A stretch of DNA of 64,000 nt from Rhodococcus opacus B4 (GTDB lineage Bacteria > Actinomycetota > Actinomycetes > Mycobacteriales > Mycobacteriaceae): the NCBI RefSeq assembly GCF_000010805.1, contig NC_012522.1:2046001-2110000 (forward strand), read 5' to 3'. Below the pieces are notes generated by a model. It was not told the origin of the DNA. It made no database searches and saw nothing but the letters and a program-made list of their open reading frames with translations. The position numbers and the translations under genes were made by a program. This document shows positions 29,560 through 37,453 of the stretch, in pieces (positions within the stretch are counted from its first letter, which is position 1; each line of letters opens with the position of its first letter).

Positions 29560-31203
29560 TCAGCGTCCGCTGATCCAGGCATCGAAGAACTGGAGCCGGG
29601 CCGAGGCCTCGAACTTCAGGTCCTGCACGTTCGGGCCGGCGCCGATCGCCTGCGACAACTCCACCGTGGGAATCCACAGGCCGTTGTCGAGCACCTGCTT
29701 CTGGGCGTCGGCGACGAGCGCGCTCCGCGCGGCGGGATCGGTGGTGGCGAGCTGCTTCGCCAGCACGTCGTCGAGCGCGGGAATCGGACCGCGGCTGTTC
29801 AGGTTGCGGCCCTCGAGTCCGAACTGGGTGCGGAGGATGTCACCGTCGGCGCGGGTGCTGTTGTAGTAGGTGGCGTCGAAGTCCTTGGCATTCTGGCGAG
29901 CGGTGGCCTCCGGGGTGGACACGAGATTCAGCTGCAGATCCACTCCCACCTCTTTGAGCTGCTGCTGCACCAGTTCGAGGATGGCCTGGTTGCCGGCGAA
30001 CACGGAGCTGAACAGAACGGGGAAGCTCAGCTTCTGACCGCCCTTCTCCCGGATGCCGTCGGCACCGGGAACCCAGCCCGCCTGGTCCAGGATCGACTTC
30101 GCCTTCTCCGGGTCGAATGTCACGTCCGGCAGCGCCACGTAGCCGGGGGTGCGGCTGGCCAGCGTGCTGGTGGCGGGCTTGAAGTTGGGCCCGAGCACGG
30201 TGTCGACCAGTTCCTGCCGGTTGATCGCCGGGACCAGCGCACTGCGCACGACCGGATCGACGAGCGGTCCGCGGGTCACGTTGGGCTGGAAACCGAACGG
30301 CGTCCCGGGGTTCGACGTGGTGAGCACCTGCCCGCCCGCGCCTTCGATCTGCGGGGCATCCTGCGGCAACGCGTCACTGATCGCATCCAGCTGTCCCGAG
30401 GACAGGCTGCCCGTGCGGACACCGGATTCGGGCACGACACTGAACTCGATGGTGTCGAGGTAGGCCTCGCCGTCGTGGCCGAACACGTCCGAACCCCAGT
30501 CGTATCCGGCGCGCTTGGCGAGGGTCACCGACTTGTCCTGCTGGTAGTCGGCGTACGTGAACGGCCCGGTGCCCGAGATGTTGCCGGCGCACCGCTCTTC
30601 GGCGGACTTCGCGACGGAACTGTCGGACAGGATGCCGAGCTGCGGGGTGGACGACGCCTGGAGGAACTGCGCGTTGGGTGCGGCGAAGTCGACCTGCGCG
30701 GTCTGCGGGTCGATCACGGTGGTGCCCTTGTATCCGGTGAGGTAGCTGGCACCCAGTGCGGCCTTGGCTCCGGTGAGGGTGTTCACGATGGCGTCGAGGT
30801 TCTTCTTCACCGATTCCGCAGTGAAAGGTGTTCCGTCACTGAACGTCACCCCTTCCTTCAGGTGGAACGTGAAGGAGGATGCGTCGGCGTCGGTGTCCCA
30901 GCTCTCGGCGAGCCACGGCTTCAGTTCGCCCGTCTCCGGGTCTTGGTCGGTGAGCGAGTCCACCACCTGACGAGCCACGTAGATCGTCTGATTCGTGCCC
31001 GACTGCGCGGGGTCGGCGCACGTGGGTGCCTGGGAGAGGCCGTAGCGGAGTGTGCCGCCCGGCTGTGCGGGGCCCGCATCCGCGGAGGAACTGCTGGAAC
31101 CGCCACCGCAGGCGGTGAGCGCCGTGGCCAGCACGGCGGCGGCGCCGATACCTGCTGCGATGCGGGCACCGCGGTGGGGCGAGGACAAAAGCACTGATGG
31201 CAC
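29560..31203 (-). CDS. ABC transporter substrate-binding lipoprotein (SBP_bac_5)
   Basis: A 547-residue exported lipoprotein. A lipoprotein signal ends in the lipobox LTAC at about residue 32, followed by a Gly/Ser linker and a family-5 extracellular binding domain (GGTLRYGLSQAP, ESWDTDADASSFTFHLKEGVTFSDG). It captures the substrate for the downstream permeases. The start is a GTG at 31203 with GGAG seven bases upstream. It is the first structural gene after a SAM riboswitch and leader ORF, so expression should rise when S-adenosylmethionine is low. Confidence 0.92.
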   Translation of the reverse strand: MPSVLLSSPHRGARIAAGIGAAAVLATALTACGGGSSSSSADAGPAQPGGTLRYGLSQAPTCADPAQSGTNQTIYVARQVVDSLTDQDPETGELKPWLAESWDTDADASSFTFHLKEGVTFSDGTPFTAESVKKNLDAIVNTLTGAKAALGASYLTGYKGTTVIDPQTAQVDFAAPNAQFLQASSTPQLGILSDSSVAKSAEERCAGNISGTGPFTYADYQQDKSVTLAKRAGYDWGSDVFGHDGEAYLDTIEFSVVPESGVRTGSLSSGQLDAISDALPQDAPQIEGAGGQVLTTSNPGTPFGFQPNVTRGPLVDPVVRSALVPAINRQELVDTVLGPNFKPATSTLASRTPGYVALPDVTFDPEKAKSILDQAGWVPGADGIREKGGQKLSFPVLFSSVFAGNQAILELVQQQLKEVGVDLQLNLVSTPEATARQNAKDFDATYYNSTRADGDILRTQFGLEGRNLNSRGPIPALDDVLAKQLATTDPAARSALVADAQKQVLDNGLWIPTVELSQAIGAGPNVQDLKFEASARLQFFDAWISGR

Positions 31204-31322
31204 CGAGAACTCCGTGATCTCGAAGAAGTGCCGTGCGCGCTGCCCGTCGTATCGGCAGCGCTCACGCGCACAGGAAGGTGAAGGACACCGGATCCGACGC
31301 GGATGCGGTGTGAAGAGCCGGA

Positions 31323-31340
31323 ACCCCGAGAGATCGGGGT
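31323..31340 (-). other. Hairpin just after leader ORF 1
   Basis: A perfect 7-bp stem (ACCCCGA / TCGGGGT) with a 4-base loop begins six bases after the stop codon of the leader ORF. There is no U-run after it, so it is not a classic terminator. Its place between a leader peptide and the transporter gene fits an attenuation or anti-attenuation element; this is inference. Confidence 0.4.
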
Positions 31341-31346
31341 GTCAGG

Positions 31347-31430
31347 TCAGCTGTGACAGATCGAGGTGGACAGCCGGCAGAGATCGACGTGCAGGCGCCC
31401 CCAGGCGCTCACGAAACCTTCGGTCAACAT
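31347..31430 (-). CDS. Leader peptide 1, Cys-containing (27 residues)
   Basis: A 27-residue ORF with the core GRLHVDLCRLSTSICHS at its C-terminus. Actinobacterial leader peptides in front of sulfur-uptake and biosynthesis genes commonly carry R-x-H-[IV]-D-L-x-R, and Cys codons near their end can sense cysteinyl-tRNA supply. A GGAGG ribosome site lies five bases before the ATG and overlaps the last bases of the riboswitch P1 helix. A similar ORF (38588-38662) follows the second riboswitch, which supports both. Translation is not proven. Confidence 0.75.
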   Translation of the reverse strand: MLTEGFVSAWGRLHVDLCRLSTSICHS

Positions 31431-31437
31431 CGTTCCT

Positions 31438-31525
31438 CCATCGATCCCGGCGGTAGCACCCGCACCCGCAGGGCGGGGGGTTGCTGCGACGTCAACGAGC
31501 CAGGTCTCTCGGTCGCTCTGGATGG
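31438..31525 (-). ncRNA. SAM-I-type (S-box) riboswitch, copy 1
   Basis: Read on the minus strand, the P1 helix pairs CCATC (31525-31521) with GATGG (31442-31438). Between them lie GACCGAGAGACCTGGCTCG, the GCAGCAACC kink-turn block and GGGTGCTACC, in S-box order. The second copy at 38673-38763 is almost identical except in the P3 arm, where CCCGC/GCGGG here is replaced by CCGAA/TTCGG there, so pairing is kept while sequence changes. S-box RNAs bind S-adenosylmethionine and switch off sulfur genes. The class assignment is by recognition; SAM-IV is a less likely alternative. Confidence 0.82.
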
Positions 31526-31534
31526 TCGTTACCG

Positions 31535-31540
31535 AGTGTA
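31535..31540 (-). promoter_or_regulatory. Possible -10 box for riboswitch 1 transcript
   Basis: TACACT on the minus strand lies about ten bases before the 5' base of the riboswitch, where a -10 element would be expected. No good -35 is seen at 16-18 bases upstream. Only 49 bases separate the riboswitch from the preceding gene's stop, so read-through from the upstream operon may add to expression. Confidence 0.4.
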
Positions 31541-31574
31541 AGAGATCGCCGGTCGCGGCGCCACACGGACCCCG

Positions 31575-32969
31575 CTACCCGACCGCCTGCCGGGACTCGA
31601 CCTCCCGCCGCGACAGGGCGGGCCGGAGCCCGAGGTGCTCACGCAGTGTGGAGCCTTCGTATTCCGTTCGGTACGAACCTCGCTCCTGCAATTCGGGCAC
31701 CAGCAGGTCGACGATCTCGTCGAGTCCGGTGGGCACCAGATACGGCGAGATGTTGAATCCGTCCGTCGCCCCACTGCGAACCCACCGGGTGAGTTCGTCG
31801 GCGACCTGCCCGGGGGTGCCCGCGAAACCGGAGCGCTGGGTGGTCGCGATCGCCACCTGACGCAGCGACAGGTTCTGCGCCTCCGCCAGTGCCCGCCATT
31901 CCCTGGCGATGGCGAGCGGATCCTTTCCGTCACGCGCCGCCCCGCGGGTGACGGAGATCGGCGCGGGCACCGGATCGAATTCGGGCAGTGGACCGTCCGG
32001 GTCGCGATCGGACAGATCGCGGCCCCACACCTGACCGACCAGAGACAACGCCGTCTGCCCGGTGTACTGGCCCTCGAGAACCCAGCGCACCTTCTCCTCC
32101 ACCTCGGACGCGTTCTCCGCGAGCACGATCTGCGTGCCCGGCAGAATCTTGACGTCGTCCTCGGGGCGCCCCGCACGACGCACTCTCGCCCTGATGTCCT
32201 CGGCGAAGGCGAGCGCCGCGTCGAAATGCGTTCCGTGCCGGGAGAAGATCACGTCGGTGTGCGCGGCCGCGAAGTCCCGGCCCGCCGGTGAGTCACCGGC
32301 CTGGAAGATGACGGGGTGTCCCTGGCCGCTGCGCGGCAGCGTGGGGGTGATCGTGACGTCGAACTGCGACGTGCGCCGGGACACCTCCCGCACCCCGTCC
32401 GGGGTTGCCCACGACGGCGCGTCGGTCCTCGTCGCGACCGCGCCGTCGGCCCACGCATCCCAGATCGCCCGGGCGGTGTCGAGGAACTGCCCGGCCCGCT
32501 CGTACCTGTCCGCGTGATCGAGGAAGCCGCCGCGCCGGAAGTTCTCACCGGTCCAGGCATTGTCCGTGGTGACCGCGTTCCAGCCGGCACGGCCACCGGA
32601 CAGCAGGTCCAGCCCGGACAGCCGCCTGGCGAGGTCGGCGGGCTCGTTGTAGGTGGTGTTCTGGGTGGCCACCAACCCGATGTGCCGGGTGATGCCGGCG
32701 AGCGCCGCGAGCTGGGTGATCGCGTCCGGGCGGCCCACGATGTCGAGATCGAGAATCTTGCCCTCCTGTTCCCGCAGGCGCAGGCCCTCACCGAGGAAGA
32801 AGGCGTCGAACAGGCCGCGCTCGGCGGTCAGTGCCACCCGCCGGAACGTCTCGAAGTCGATCTGCGATCCGCTCGACGGATCCGACCAGATCGTCGTGTG
32901 GTTGACGCCCTGGAAGAAGACACCGAGGTGCACCTGGGCGCCGGGTCGGGCGTACGAGTTGTCGGTCAT
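31575..32969 (-). CDS. NtaA/SnaA/DszA-family FMN-dependent monooxygenase
   Basis: A 464-residue full-length family member: NHTTIWSDP, TAERGLFDAFFLGEGLRLRE, NTTYNEPADLARRLSGLDLLSGGR, RSGQGHPVIFQAGDS and a late REHLGL tail. It parallels the protein at 23504-24868. ATG 32969 has GGAG seven bases upstream; a GTG at 32978 is possible. It is the last gene of the 38.4-31.6 kb operon and probably oxidises an organosulfur substrate with reduced FMN from a reductase encoded elsewhere. Confidence 0.9.
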   Translation of the reverse strand: MTDNSYARPGAQVHLGVFFQGVNHTTIWSDPSSGSQIDFETFRRVALTAERGLFDAFFLGEGLRLREQEGKILDLDIVGRPDAITQLAALAGITRHIGLVATQNTTYNEPADLARRLSGLDLLSGGRAGWNAVTTDNAWTGENFRRGGFLDHADRYERAGQFLDTARAIWDAWADGAVATRTDAPSWATPDGVREVSRRTSQFDVTITPTLPRSGQGHPVIFQAGDSPAGRDFAAAHTDVIFSRHGTHFDAALAFAEDIRARVRRAGRPEDDVKILPGTQIVLAENASEVEEKVRWVLEGQYTGQTALSLVGQVWGRDLSDRDPDGPLPEFDPVPAPISVTRGAARDGKDPLAIAREWRALAEAQNLSLRQVAIATTQRSGFAGTPGQVADELTRWVRSGATDGFNISPYLVPTGLDEIVDLLVPELQERGSYRTEYEGSTLREHLGLRPALSRREVESRQAVG

Positions 32970-32984
32970 GTTCTCCACAACCTT

Positions 32985-34043
32985 TCAGCGAGAAGAGTGT
33001 TCGAGGCGCTCGGCCTGGAATCGGGTGACGGGACGGTCGAGGCCCAGCGTGCCGCGCAGGGTCGAACCGGGAACGGGACGGTGGGCGATGCCGGCACGGA
33101 GAAGCGCCGGAACCACGAACCGGGCCAGCACCGGAAGATCCTCGTCGACGACGGCGGGATGCAGGCGCACGCCGTCGACGTGCGCATCCAGGGTCCGCAA
33201 CAGGTCCACCAGCCCGGTGGCACCGCCGGCGAACGACACCCGTCCGCTCGGCTGGGCAGGCGTCGACGCGCCCAGCGCGACGTCCAGTTCCGCGAACACC
33301 AGCACCGCCCCGCCGGCCTTTGCGCGCACGGCGGCCTCGACGGTGTCCTCGACGGTCGGTCCGGACACCAGCACCACGTCGACCAGCGACGGATCGGTGT
33401 CCCCCGCGCGGCCGAACACCACCAGTTGCCCCTGCGGTGGTCGCGGCACGATCGCCGGACCCTTCACCGAGTAGGTCTCGCCCTGGAAGTCGAGGTAGTG
33501 CACTCGGTCGCGGTCGAGGAAACGTCCGGTCGCGTAGTCGCGGATCACCGCGTCGTCCTCCCACGAATCCCACAGATCCCGGACCACGGTGATCGCGTCC
33601 CGTTCCTCCTGCGCGAGATCGGCGGGTGCGGTGACCTCCGCCCGGCCCAGTGCGCTCGCGACCCGCGGGTCGGTGTCGCGTGCTGCGATCCAGCCACCGC
33701 GACCGCGCGACGCGTAGTCGAGCGTCGCGAGCTGGGAGGACGTGTGAAACGGCTCGGCATACGTGGTGCCGACGACCGGTACGAGTCCGATCGTGCTGGT
33801 GGTCGCGGCGACGAACGCCGCGCGGTTCACCGCGTCGATCCTGCCGACGGGTCCCCCGCCGGCGCCGGGAGGCAGGAGCGAATCATCGAAGGAGGCGAAC
33901 GTGAAACCCGCGTTCTCGGCCGCCGCGACCCGGTCCGCCACCGTTCGCCCGGTCAGCAACCGGTCGGGTGTGTGCGCGGCTCGGCGCCAGGCTTCGGGAT
34001 GCGCACCCTCGCCGTCGAGTTCGATGCCCAGAACCAGGCTCAT
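32985..34043 (-). CDS. LLM-class flavin-dependent oxidoreductase
   Basis: A 352-residue luciferase-like protein beginning GIELDGEGAHPEAWRR and containing TYAEPFHTSSQLATLDYASRGRGGW. It is a paralogue of the protein at 24873-26006, though divergent. ATGA overlap with the preceding monooxygenase (34040-34043) indicates coupled translation. Substrate is not evident. Confidence 0.84.
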   Translation of the reverse strand: MSLVLGIELDGEGAHPEAWRRAAHTPDRLLTGRTVADRVAAAENAGFTFASFDDSLLPPGAGGGPVGRIDAVNRAAFVAATTSTIGLVPVVGTTYAEPFHTSSQLATLDYASRGRGGWIAARDTDPRVASALGRAEVTAPADLAQEERDAITVVRDLWDSWEDDAVIRDYATGRFLDRDRVHYLDFQGETYSVKGPAIVPRPPQGQLVVFGRAGDTDPSLVDVVLVSGPTVEDTVEAAVRAKAGGAVLVFAELDVALGASTPAQPSGRVSFAGGATGLVDLLRTLDAHVDGVRLHPAVVDEDLPVLARFVVPALLRAGIAHRPVPGSTLRGTLGLDRPVTRFQAERLEHSSR

Positions 34044-35101
34044 GCGTCTTCCTCCTCGGTGCCGGCAGCGAGGGGGCGGCTCGGAATGGTCTCGCGCAGC
34101 GCGGGTGCCACCTCGGCCTGGAACAGTTCCAGGCTCTCGCGGTGCTGCTTGTCGGTGCCGACGCGGTCGGCGCTCAGGTGGATCACCTCGTGGCCGAACT
34201 GCTCGTGGTAGCGCTGCACCTTGTCGATCACCTGCTGCGGGCTGCCGATCAGTGCGGAACTGCGTTCGACGAAGTCCTCGACGGTCTCGAACACCACCGG
34301 AAGTCCTGCCCTGCGGGCGAAGTCGAGGCGAGCGGCGTGAATGGGACGCCACACGTCGAGCCCGTCCTGCGAGTTCGGAGTCACGTAGAACCCGGCGGTT
34401 CCGGCGCCGACGAGGGCGTCGGCGGGATCGTGACCGTAGTGCGTCCACCGTTCGCGGTAGTGCCGGACGAGTTCGGCGTAGGAGTCGATGGGATATGTCA
34501 CGTTCGCGGAGAAGATCGGATCACCGTAGCGGGCCGCGAGATCCACCGACTCCTTGCTCGTCGCGCTGCCGTGCCAGATCCGGATTCGCCGCTGCAGCGG
34601 GCGGGGCAGGGCGACGGCGTGCTCGAGCGACGGGCGGAACGTGCCTTCCCAGGTGACGTCCTCGCTCTCCCACAGCTTCCGGAACAGCTCGTACCCTTCA
34701 CGGTTGCGGTCCCACTGGTCGTCCGGCGTGACGTGGAACAGCTGCGCCTGCGCGGTGCCGTTTCCCTTGCCGATGATGAGCTGCAGCCGGCCGCCCGACA
34801 GGTTGTCGAGCGTCGAGTAGTCCTCGAACGCACGGACCGGGTCGAGCAGACTCAGCGTGGTCACCGCGGTCCACAACTGCAGAGTCGTGGTCCGCGCCGC
34901 GATGGCACTGAGCACCACGGGCGGCGACGAGGACAGGAACGGATGTTCGTGGCGCTCGCCCACCGCGAAACCGTCGTACCCCAGTTGCTCGGCGAGCACG
35001 GCGGACTCCACGACCTCCCGCAGCCTGGCCGCGGTGCCGATCTTCTCCCCGGTCACCGGATCCGGTTGGTGCGTGATCAGGCTCATCAGCAGAAACTTCA
35101 T
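34040..35101 (-). CDS. LLM-class flavin-dependent oxidoreductase
   Basis: A 353-residue protein with the N-terminal MKFLLMSLITHQPDP, GYDGFAVGERHEHPF and a DNLSGGRLQLIIGKGNG segment typical of luciferase-like monooxygenases. It is not close to the other LLM proteins of the window. Start overlaps the GNAT gene stop (ATGA at 35098-35101); the open frame upstream of this ATG is a shadow of the GNAT gene. Operon position suggests organosulfur oxidation. Confidence 0.85.
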   Translation of the reverse strand: MKFLLMSLITHQPDPVTGEKIGTAARLREVVESAVLAEQLGYDGFAVGERHEHPFLSSSPPVVLSAIAARTTTLQLWTAVTTLSLLDPVRAFEDYSTLDNLSGGRLQLIIGKGNGTAQAQLFHVTPDDQWDRNREGYELFRKLWESEDVTWEGTFRPSLEHAVALPRPLQRRIRIWHGSATSKESVDLAARYGDPIFSANVTYPIDSYAELVRHYRERWTHYGHDPADALVGAGTAGFYVTPNSQDGLDVWRPIHAARLDFARRAGLPVVFETVEDFVERSSALIGSPQQVIDKVQRYHEQFGHEVIHLSADRVGTDKQHRESLELFQAEVAPALRETIPSRPLAAGTEEEDA

Positions 35102-35637
35102 ACGGACTCGTACTCCTTTGCGGCACAGTCGGAAGGCAGAGCGGCGGTGTGCAGACACTTCTCGAATCCGTGGACCCCAACGTCCTGCGGAGGGAGGGAG
35201 CGGTCGAACAGCGCCGTGTATCCCGCGGCCAGGTACAGGGCCACCGCCTCGGGCTGCCGCGGGCCCGTGGTGAGGAAGACACGGGAATAGCCGGCCCGGA
35301 CGATCTCGGCCTCGAGCTCCCGCAGGACGATTCGTCCGAGGCCGCGGCGGCGGTGCGCCGACGAGGTCCAGATCCGTTTGAGTTCGGCCGTCGTGTCGTC
35401 GTAGCGGCGGAAGGCTCCGCCCGCCACCGATGTCCCGCCCTCGACGACGACGAGCAACGCGCCACCCGGCGCGGCGAACTCCTCCGCCGGATACGTGCTG
35501 AGGTCCTCGTACATCTGGTCACGCGAGCGCCCGTACCGAGTGCTGTATTCGGTCGCCAGTTCTTCGAGCAGCGGCGCGGCCAGTGGATCGCTCTGTTCGA
35601 CGAACACGGTCTGCACGGGATCGGTCCTCTCGCTCAC
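35098..35637 (-). CDS. GNAT-family N-acetyltransferase
   Basis: A 179-residue acetyltransferase. The acetyl-CoA-binding motif is RIWTSSAHRRRGLGRIVLRELE, shown here in part: the R-R-R-G-L-G-R loop near residue 97 is the Q/R-x-x-G-x-G/A signature. A late VALYLAAGY motif completes the fold. GTG start at 35637, 11 bases after the binding-protein stop. Acetylation of an imported amino acid or amine is possible but not shown. Confidence 0.85.
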   Translation of the reverse strand: MSERTDPVQTVFVEQSDPLAAPLLEELATEYSTRYGRSRDQMYEDLSTYPAEEFAAPGGALLVVVEGGTSVAGGAFRRYDDTTAELKRIWTSSAHRRRGLGRIVLRELEAEIVRAGYSRVFLTTGPRQPEAVALYLAAGYTALFDRSLPPQDVGVHGFEKCLHTAALPSDCAAKEYESV

Positions 35638-35648
35638 TGTTCCTCCTG

Positions 35649-36620
35649 TCAGCTGGTCTTCGGGAGCCCGGGCGGGTTGACGACCGACGTGTTCACGGCC
35701 TCGTTCGCAATGTTCCAGCGGTCGAGAACCTGTGCGTACGTACCGTTCTCGATGACGTGGTTGATGGCCTCGTTGACGGCGGTCACCAGCCCGTTGTCCT
35801 TCTTCGTGAGCACGGCGATCTCACCCTGGAGTGCGTCGCCCGCTCCGGAGAACGTTCCGGCGATCTCGGTCTCCCCGGCCTGCGCCACGTGGAACGACGA
35901 CGACGGGTTGGGGCCGAAGTAGGCGTCGATCCGCCCCGACGCGAGAGGCAGGTAGTAGTCGGTGGCGTTCTGGTAGTAGGTGATGTCGGTGGGTTCGAGG
36001 CCGGCCGCGACGTTCTGCTCACTCCACTTCACCAGCAGCGCTTCCTGGTTGGTGCCGGAGGAGACCGCGATCTTCAGCCCCGCGACATCCTTCGGGCCCT
36101 CGATCTGGATGCCGCTGTCCTTCTTCGTCTCGAACGCGACAGTGTCGAGGCGGTACGTCGAGAAGTCGTACTTCTCCTTCCGCTCCTCGGTGACGGTGAC
36201 GTTGGAAATGAACGCGTCGGCCTCCCCCGAATCGATGCGGACGAAGTTCTGCGCCCAGTCCGCGGCCTGGAGATCGACCTTCAACCCGAGAACGTCGCCG
36301 ATCAGGTACGCGAAGTCGGTCTCCGAGCCGATGAGCGTCTTGTCGTCGTCGGCGTAGAAGCGCAGGGGCGGGGCGGAACCGGCGCTGCCCGTCACGATGA
36401 GCGTGCCGCGGTCGCGGATCTGCTGGGGAACCTTCGCGGCGATCGACTCGACCTCGTCGGTGGTGATGCGGTTCTGGTCTGCGGTGAGGTTGTAACCGGC
36501 GGCCGAGGTCGGCCCCGATCCCTCGTCCTCGACGTCGCCGCCCCCGCACGCGGCGGCGAGCAGCGCGACGGTGGTGAGGGCCGAGGCCAGAATCTTCGTA
36601 CGGAACCGTGCGGTGGACAT
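35649..36620 (-). CDS. Amino-acid-type ABC substrate-binding lipoprotein
   Basis: A 323-residue lipoprotein with a lipobox LLAAACGG (Cys near 25) and a family-3 solute-binding domain (RDRGTLIVTGSAGSAPPLRFY, TVTEERKEKYDFS). Family-3 proteins bind polar amino acids, cystine or related compounds. It belongs with the permease at 37450 and ATPase at 36672. The SAM riboswitch upstream makes a sulfur amino acid a reasonable but unproven substrate. ATG 36620 is used; seven further in-frame codons lie upstream. Confidence 0.9.
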   Translation of the reverse strand: MSTARFRTKILASALTTVALLAAACGGGDVEDEGSGPTSAAGYNLTADQNRITTDEVESIAAKVPQQIRDRGTLIVTGSAGSAPPLRFYADDDKTLIGSETDFAYLIGDVLGLKVDLQAADWAQNFVRIDSGEADAFISNVTVTEERKEKYDFSTYRLDTVAFETKKDSGIQIEGPKDVAGLKIAVSSGTNQEALLVKWSEQNVAAGLEPTDITYYQNATDYYLPLASGRIDAYFGPNPSSSFHVAQAGETEIAGTFSGAGDALQGEIAVLTKKDNGLVTAVNEAINHVIENGTYAQVLDRWNIANEAVNTSVVNPPGLPKTS

Positions 36621-36671
36621 GTGTGCCTTTCGGGGATCCACACCGATCGTGTGGAAAACAGGGTGTGGAGG

Positions 36672-37453
36672 TCAGAGAACTCGGGAGAGGAATGCTTTGG
36701 TGCGGTCGTGCTGCGGGTCGTCGATGACCTGCGCGGGCGGCCCCTGCTCCACGACGACGCCGGCGTCCATGAAGACGGCGGTGTCGGCGACCTCCCGCGC
36801 GAAGCCCACCTCGTGGGTGACGATCACGAGGGTCGCGCCGTCTCGTGCCAGTTGCTTGATCACGGCGAGGACCTCGCCGACCAGTTCCGGGTCGAGGGCC
36901 GACGTGGGCTCGTCGAACAGGATCACCGCCGGGCGCAGTGCGAGGGCCCGGGCGATCGCGACCCGCTGCTGCTGGCCGCCGGACAGCTGCCGCGGGTACT
37001 CGTGGGCCTTCTCACCCACGCCGACCCGTTCCAGCAGCGCAATCGCCTCGGCCTCGACCTCGGCCCGGTCGCGGCCCTGCGCCGACACCGGCGCCTCGAT
37101 CACGTTCTCCAGCACCGTGAGGTGGGGGAACAGATTGAAATTCTGGAACACGAATCCGATCCGGGACCGCTGCTTCAGGATCTCGCGTTCACGCAGTTCG
37201 TGCAGTTTGTTGCCTTTGCGCCGGTAACCGATGAGGTCGCCGTCGATGCGAATGGTGCCCCGGTCGACCTTCTCCAGGTGGTTGAGCGTGCGCAGCAGTG
37301 TGGACTTGCCGGAACCCGACGCCCCAGGATCACCGTCACCTCACCCTTGCGGACCAGCAGGTCCACACCCTGCAGGACGTCGAGTGCGCCGAAGGACTTG
37401 TGGACTCCGCGAACTTCCACCGCGTACTCCGCCGGATGGGCTTCGGTCGTCAT
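36672..37453 (-). pseudogene. Amino-acid ABC transporter ATPase, frameshifted in Walker A
   Basis: Two frames together make one 260-residue GlnQ/HisP-type ATPase. The first ends with VEVRGVHKSFGALDVLQGVD and VTVILG, then goes out of frame. The second contains SGSGKST, the signature LSGGQQQRV and Walker [12 protein letters not shown]. One G is missing on the plus strand near 37320: with it the codons would read G-P-S-G-S-G-K-S-T. As written, no intact Walker A can be made. The rest of the operon is intact, so a base-call error is possible; a real mutation would disable this importer unless another ATPase substitutes. Start overlaps the permease stop (ATGA). Confidence 0.85.
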
